This document shows positions 57,985 to 64,000 of a stretch of DNA of 64,000 bases, piece by piece. A program made the position numbers and the translations under genes. The DNA comes from Enoplolaimus lenunculus (Eukaryota > Nematoda > Enoplea > Enoplida > Thoracostomopsidae), in assembly GCA_030248215.1 (NCBI GenBank), contig JASANG010000319.1:124001-188000 (forward strand). Reading direction: 5' to 3'. How positions within the stretch are numbered: position 1 is the stretch's first letter; each line of letters starts with the position of its first letter. The notes beneath the pieces are model-generated. The model had not been told where the DNA came from and did not search any database. It worked only from the letters and a program-made list of their open reading frames with translations.

Positions 57985-60685
57985 AGGGCGATTATACAAT
58001 ATTGGGATATTCACCAGCGATTTCACAGCAGGGAGTAAACATGCGAGATAAAACGGGACGAACAATAATTTTTATGAGAGCACAAGGGACTAAGGATACA
58101 TTTGCCATTAGCAGACACAAAGCAACGGACAACAGAGCCCAAAACAGAGACGCAGAAAGAGCGCACGCACCGACCCACCACTCAAACAACGCGCCGAACA
58201 AAAAACACCAACCACAAAAAACCCCCCCAAACAACAAAGCACTCCCACCTCACCACCACCCCACCAACACCACACCCGCCACACAGCAAACCAGCCCCCC
58301 GCAGCCAACAAGAAACCACATGATTAATGAAGGTTTAAACAGTTTAGCCGAATTCAAATGTTTTGCGTTTCAATATTAGTGTTCTGTCCAAAAATCAGTA
58401 TGTCCTCTTCTATTATTCACCACAATAAAAAACTAAAATTCAGTGCAGCGGTTTGTTATATTCGAATACAAAACCCGAATCTTAATGGTTTTCAAGTCAC
58501 ATGACAATACATGCTGCTATAGCCGCTGAGTCAAAATGGGAATCTTGGCGTTTTGTTGTTACGGTTTATAACGGGTATTTCAGATGGGCGGGACGCAGGC
58601 GCGCCCGGCATTGAAACGCGACCTATTGGGAAGGCGTTTTCATGTTGTATTAGTCGGTGTAAAAAATTTGAGATTCATTAGATAGATGAAATTGTTTGAC
58701 TGCTATTTATTTCGTTTGTGCGTGTGTATTTGCATGAATAATGTGCATTATTGTATAGCTGACAGTTTAATTAAACGATATGGACTTTGACCTCCTCAAT
58801 AGTCTACTGTAACGTATATAAACATGTAATCATGGGTTTTGTAGTTTTGAAATTGATACCAAAACCAGATTTTTGTAAATCGATTTTGAGCTAAATTGTT
58901 ATATAGCATTAAAAAACTAACATGATCCTAATTTTTTAAAGATAGTAAAAAAATTTCTGCTACAGTTTACATTCTAGCAGAAAAAAATATGTAATGGGCA
59001 GTAATCCGATGCTAAGCGACTAATGTCATTCACAAAAATTTTCAAATTGTCGAATTAATTAAAAAAATGAGACGCAAAAAAATGTGCATCCACCTTCCAA
59101 CCATTCCTCATCGGCGTGGTGCACTGTAGGCTAAGACGAGATAATTTTGTCAACAATTTCAAAAACCCGAACTAGTAATGCGTCGTTAAAAATTCTAACA
59201 ACGGCGTCGCAAAATCTCAAATCATCCAGGGGCTACTCACGATGTCAATTTATGAGCTATCCCTAGTGTAAAAAATATTCATGGCACCTGTGACAAAAAT
59301 ACAATGAAACAGTTACATTTTGCATTGGCAACAACAAACATCTACACATTGAAGGAATATTTCTTACAAACAGGGTGGATTTGAAAAGAAAATTACAAAA
59401 AATTTCGGGAAGAACCAATTGATTTCAATACTTCTTTTTGCTCTTTTTGTTTCTGAATAAGCCTTTCATGAACGTAGGTTGTTATTTTATTTATTGTATT
59501 TAAATTTTGGTAGAGCATGAAACATGGTATGTTGGATGGCTGGAGATTCTTGGCAAAGTTGGCGGAAATTCGGAAAACGGCAAATTGTGAGGTGCCCGAA
59601 ATTTTTAAATCCGTAAAATTTACCGAAACTAAAACAAATCGAAAGATCCCCAAAACAAAACCCGACTTCTAGGTATAATGATTTTGCCGGTATTCGGCTA
59701 CAGTGAAAGCTTGAAGAGAGTATTTGCAAACTCCATATGTCAAATCGAGCCCGTTTGATCGGACGCGGGGCGGCAGGTGAAACTATAGAACACTGTTCCC
59801 GAGGTTAAGACCCAACGCTCAAGTGTCGTGGTGAGCGGCCTAGGTGGATCGCCGCATCCCCGGCGGCACTCTCGCGCTACAGCTTTGTTGCGTACGATCG
59901 ATTGTTGCCATTGCTGAAACGTGGCAGAGCAAATATTGGAGGTAGGTATAATTTTAGAACAACATGTTACATAAACTCGTCTGGCGCGCTGCACTGTACA
60001 TACGATGGCCCCGGCCTACAGTTATGAGAAGGAGCCTAAAGACGGTTTGTTGAAAAGTGGTTAGAAGTCTGGGAGCCATGTGACATCTGTTAGTCGTCAT
60101 CTCATGATTGGTGATATGATCCTAGCTCGTGTCAACAACGTGTGACATGCGGAGATTTGGGACCAATGCCTCGTCGTGGTGCCAACACATCCTTGAGAGA
60201 TAGGAAAGCCCCTGTGGCGTGATATTCCTTTAGTACCCAGTGGCATATCAACGTGAATACTTCGAATTCACCTATGCAATGGTCCCTTTTATGCTCTCTT
60301 TTGCCGAGAGTAATTTTTGTGCACTAACTCGGTCCCGTCACATTGTAGTTGTAACCGGCAAGTCGGGGGAAATCTATTGTGTACATATCTGCCGTAGGAG
60401 AGTAATATGCTACATATACTCTACATAAAAAATTAAAATATTTTGTTTGTTTATTTGGTACAGTAATTTATACGTATATGCAAGCTGATTAGTGATCCGA
60501 AACTGACTGGCATAGCTAATACTAGGAAGTACAGGTTGTGGTTTATTGGATTGGTAATAAAATTAGTGCTACTAAAATGACGATAAGATTAATAAATGAT
60601 TATTATATAGCAGATAAATATCTGCAGACTAACTCATTCATACAAAAAGGAAATTTACAATAGGATACAATTTAGTCTTGCCGGT
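57985..60685 (-). repeat. Noisy inverted copy of 53.6-57.7 kb
   Basis: Read on the minus strand, successive segments match arm A in order. 58000-58085 matches 57690-57605 (ATTCACCAGC-GATTTCACAGCAGG, GTAAACATGC, ATAAAACGGGACGAACA). 58320-58510 matches 56930-56740. 58915-59300 matches 56010-55620. 59390-59690 matches the 55123 MITE. 59760-59950 matches exon 9. 60240-60330 matches 54265-54175, and 60420-60680 matches 54060-53650. Differences are frequent and include many small insertions and deletions, in exon and intron alike. Reading frames are lost. I treat it as a probable assembly product. Confidence 0.85.
58117..58320. other. Almost T-free A/C-rich stretch
   Basis: About 200 bases with very few T residues, made of A and C with some G (for example AACACCAACCACAAAAAACC, CACCACCCCACCAACACCAC). 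It is unlike anything else in the window. It lies inside the inverted copy where about 57560-56940 should be mirrored, but no similarity remains there. It gives a long open frame on the plus strand only because T-containing stop codons cannot occur. Confidence 0.85.
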
Positions 60686-60820
60686 TATTTATATTTGTGT
60701 TTCGATTTACGCCAAGTTTTTAATATTGTGGCAATCGGTCGCCCCACGCCTACAATTTGTCTCCAAACAATGTCCTAAAACTTATGAACAAATAAAAGCA
60801 AAACCAAAGCCATTATGTAA

Positions 60821-61126
60821 CCGGAATTATATACAATTCACCGGAACAAAAAATAAACGGAATTTGAAGAATTAGCGGAAACGGAACACGAAAAATGAAA
60901 ATGCTGTTTCACGAAAAAATTCATTTGTAATTTACTTTTGCAATATTATTGGTGAAATAACAGTTGGTAAACTATAGCTATTCACTTTTATCTGCTATAT
61001 ACTATAGGAATGACATCTATTTAATTCTTATCGTCATTTTTTAGTAAAATATCTGGTACACGACAAATACCGCAAGTTTTAATTCCAATAAAAATTAACC
61101 GGAACCGGAATTCCGGTTGCACCCTG
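60821..61126. mobile_element. Duplicate of the 53561-53890 MITE
   Basis: The same insertion with the same flanks (ACCAAAGC and GCCAAAGC), shortened by small deletions. It shows the duplication followed the insertion rather than a second insertion. Confidence 0.8.
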
Positions 61127-62090
61127 GCCAAAGCATAATGATTAGCGGCTAATTGTTGAGTCGAAGAAGTTTCGGATTTCAAGCTTTCAGTCGGCGAATT
61201 GTAAGCGTGATACTATCAGTTTTTGCATATACGTATAAATTATTTTTTATGAATAGTTAAATAAAACAAACAAAATACTTATTTAATTTTATGTAGAGAT
61301 ATATTATGTAACATATTATTTCTGCACAATCGGCAAATAATTACACAATATAACTACATTTTGTGCGGTTTTTGCCGCATTAATAACTTTGTACGTCAGC
61401 AACTACAACGGCTGTGTTGGACTCGTGAAAGCGCTGCGCAAAAAATAAAATTGCTTACCTCTACGGCAAGCAGCCTAAAAGGGACCATGATGCATAGGTC
61501 AATTCAAAGATGCGGTTCACGTTGATGAAGCACGGCAATCGATGGGTATGAAAAGGAATATTACGTGGCGAGCGCGATATTATTATTACCAGGGCTTTCT
61601 GATTACTTCTAAGGATGTGTGTTGCATGACCTAGGCGTTGGTCAAAAAAACTTTTAAGGACAATACTGATGGCACGGTTGTCAGGATGAATAGCGTAGGA
61701 GGACTGGTTTGAATCAAAGAACCAGATTAATCACAGTTGGAAATGAGTACTTTATGACGACTAACACATGTTTAGATTTAGAAAAACGATCACATGTGGT
61801 TGAATAACGTTTTAAGGTTACTTCAAAGCAAACGGTTTTTAGTAGTTTTATAGATGGAAACATAAATGTTCAAAACCGCTGACCATGATTTTCGTACGTA
61901 CGTATTAATGTATCTATAGAGTAACTTAAGTTAATGCTGTGCTATATGATACCTCTGTGTGGGGTATGCTATCTGGTACCTGTGTGGGCCCGTACATATG
62001 CGACTTGCTGTACGGCGCCATAACTAAGTTTATAAATATATAGAATTTTGAAAATTATAACACCACCTTTATATTGTTGTGATGTTTTAG

Positions 62091-62297
62091 CAATGGCAGA
62101 AATAATAGATCCAAACACAACAAAGCCTGAAGGCGCAATCCGTGCCCGCCGGTACGCGGCGATCCCGCTGAGGCCGTCGTCTTCGGCACCGAGTTCACTT
62201 GAAGCCGCGTTGCAACACTTCGGAACAGCGTCTCATCGTTCACCTGCCGCTTGTGTTCTCGATCAAATGACTCGACCCGCAGCAACATTGACATATG
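62091..62297 (+). CDS. DIP2: Duplicate of DIP2 exon 9
   Basis: Acceptor and donor are kept. It is three bases longer than the original. Between KPEGA and PLRPSSS the wording changes from IVPPARGD to IRARRYAAI through nearby compensating small changes, and there are substitutions such as K to E and V to I near the start. It remains open throughout. Exon 13 ends with one codon base and this exon begins with two, so splicing 13 to this copy would stay in frame. Either a real duplicate exon or an artefact of the assembly. Confidence 0.5.
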
Positions 62298-62403
62298 GTG
62301 AGTTTGCAGAATAATCACAACTGGTTCAAGTCTCTTTAGTTTCACGATAGCCAGATACTTGCAAACCCATACGCAGGGCTTAGGCAGGGCGAGATGTTGT
62401 AAG

Positions 62404-62809
62404 CAGGGTGCAGCCGAAACTCCCGGTTCCGGTTCCGGCAATTTTTCACCTTCCGGTTCCGGTTCCGGTAAATTTTACCGGATTTAAAAACTCCGGTATT
62501 ATAATTTGGCCGTTTTCTTAACTTTGCTAATTTTTAAGAATCTTTTTTGACAGCCACTTGTACTTCGAATATAAGCCATTGATGGTGGATTTCACTTCAG
62601 TCGATGATGAAAATCTAAAATACAGCAAATAAAATAAATACCTATGTTCGACTAAGGTTATTTCACAAATAATAGAGCAAAAAATAAGATTAAAATGAAA
62701 TTTTTGGTGAAATGCATTTTTCATTTTCCGGTTCCGGTTCCGGTAAAATTTTCAAATTCCGGTTCCGGTTCCCGGTTCCGGTAAATTCGGTAATTCCGGT
62801 TGCACCCTG
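62404..62809. mobile_element. Duplicate of the 55123-55525 MITE
   Basis: The same insertion. The right flank TCTGTAAG is intact; the left flank is altered (TGTTGTAAG). Extra bases occur in the hexamer array (TTCCCGGTTCC, AATTCGGTAATTCC). Confidence 0.85.
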
Positions 62810-63494
62810 TCTGTAAGAGATTCTTCAATGCGCAGATGCTTTGCCCCGCCTAAAATGTGTAATGTAACGCGTCTGTCATCAACCATTCGCAATAATTTTG
62901 TCACAGGTGCCACTAAATATTTTCTACACTAGGGATTCTCGAGCTCATTTTGAAATTGACATCGTGATAGCCCTGGATTATTTGAGATTTTGCGACGCCG
63001 TTGTTAGAATTTTTATAAACGACGCATTACTAGTTCGGTTTCCCAAATTTGTTGACAAAATTATCGCTCAAGCCTACAGTGCACTGATGAGGAATGGTTG
63101 GAATGGTCGGGGATTCAACATGACATGTCTCATTTTATGATTAATTCGACATTGAAATAAAATTTTTGTGAATGACATTAGTCGCTTGGCATTGCATACT
63201 GCCCATTAATATTTTACACACTGAGCTGCTAGAATGTAAACGGAGACAGAAATTCTTTACTATCTTTAAAAAATTAGGATCATGTCAAGTTTTTAAGTTA
63301 TAAAAATTGCGTACATTGTTGAAAATTCCGGATCTAGGCTTGCATTGTTAAAAATTCCGGTCCGGGTTTTCTATCTAGAAAAATCCGGGTCCGGGTATTC
63401 ATTTGTTTTAAACGTTACAAGTCTAATATTAACCTTCACCGTTCAGAAATTAGATTGTATGCATGTTTATGTATATGTATATATTTTGTTACAG

Positions 63495-63586
63495 GTAAAC
63501 TATTGTGCAGGTCTCAAAAGGTCGCATATTGTTTACTGAAACGGTCCAGTGCTAAAGCAGAAGACAATGTTAAACCTGGCGACAGG
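63495..63586 (+). CDS. DIP2: Duplicate of DIP2 exon 10
   Basis: It differs from 56209-56300 by a single change near the start (Ser to Cys in GKLLSRSQ). Splice sites are intact. Confidence 0.55.
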
Positions 63587-63839
63587 GTACGGACATATAA
63601 TGTACATATGTTTCTATTTTTCATAAACTTTGAAAACCGGAATAAAGTAATCTTAAATTATAAAAATATTTTGCTCGGCTTTAATTTCGACAAACGAAAG
63701 AAATAGCAGTGAAACAGGTTTCATTCGAAAGTCCCGGATTCAAGTCCTAGCTTGAAATATGTTCTCAGATTAAAATACGTATAGAAGTACTCCATGCGGA
63801 AACGGGTTAATGCGAGAATAACTGTTTTTACGGCTTCAG

Positions 63840-63950
63840 GTTGCCCTTGTTTTCCCGAATAACGACCCGTTATCATTTATGGTCGCGTTTTATGGTTGTG
63901 TGCTCGCCGGCGTTGTTCCGGTGCCCGTTGAAGTACCGCTCACAAAACGG
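63840..63950 (+). CDS. DIP2: Duplicate of DIP2 exon 11
   Basis: It differs from 56554-56664 by one visible change (PVPIEVPL to PVPVEVPL). Splice sites are intact. The window ends 50 bp into the following intron. Confidence 0.55.
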
Positions 63951-64000
63951 GTAATATACAAAGTTAACGGAAGCATCCCCCATTCCCACTATGTGAAGTA

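Larger units (their letters stand above)
60690..64000 (+). repeat. Forward arm B, near-identical copy of 53.4-56.7 kb
   Basis: The copy begins at TTTCGATTTACGCCAAGTTTTTA (53457 in arm A) and continues to the window end. From about 62810 onward it is almost identical to 55526-56706. From 60840 to 62170 it has more small insertions and deletions. Spacing between duplicate exons is nearly constant (7275 to 7286 bp offset). Confidence 0.9.

Noticed and set aside
58002-58379. 125-codon plus-strand open frame, Pro/Thr/His-rich
   Set aside because: It is open only because the stretch is almost free of T, so stop codons cannot arise. It lies in the noisy inverted copy.
1-64000. CRISPR arrays, rRNA genes, riboswitches
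   Set aside because: No regularly spaced direct repeats, rRNA-like conserved cores or riboswitch architecture were seen. The window is a eukaryotic gene region.

Overview
This is a eukaryotic, animal-type window. It is AT-rich, with long GT-AG introns, no operon-like gene packing, two conserved animal genes and dense short transposon-derived repeats. The gene families and repeat style fit an invertebrate, but no feature fixes the phylum.

Layout. (1) At 1-1202 (minus) lies part of an unrecognised multi-exon gene that runs off the left edge. (2) At 4584-8221 (minus) are five exons of GAR1, the glycine/arginine-rich H/ACA snoRNP protein; its initiating exon was not found. (3) From 14561 rightward (plus) is the first half of DIP2 (disco-interacting protein 2). 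Thirteen exons were read, about 951 codons, all phase-compatible. They give the DMAP1-binding domain, a very long Ser/Asn/Gly/Gln-rich linker, the PPKV...LLNTL / RPKRRPL hinge motif, and the start of the first AMP-binding-like domain. GAR1 and DIP2 are arranged head to head. DIP2 introns reach 14.3 kb (intron 3) and 12.9 kb (intron 8) and hold nearly all the repeats.

Repeats. The commonest signal is a superfamily of about 300-430 bp non-coding elements with termini like CAGGGTGCAACCGGAA and tandem CCGGTT/CCGGAA hexamers just inside. Several copies have exact or 7-of-8 matching 8-bp target-site duplications, so they look like non-autonomous hAT-type MITEs. Other short inverted-repeat families, tRNA-like segments and recent tandem duplications are also present. 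At 47.2-49.6 kb a GC-shifted block holds a small minus-strand reading frame with a textbook PAM2 motif (PABP-binding).

Right end. From about 53.44 kb the sequence runs forward to about 57.7 kb. It then runs backward as a noisy reverse-complement copy (about 57.98-60.68 kb) and forward again as a near-identical copy (60.69 kb to the end). DIP2 exons 9-11 therefore recur at 62.1-63.95 kb. This forward/reverse/forward pattern, with one noisy pass and a nearly T-free stretch at 58.12-58.32 kb, looks more like an unsplit long read built into the assembly than a real duplication, although a real palindromic rearrangement is not excluded. The next expected DIP2 exon after 57933 was not found, and the gene must continue outside the window.
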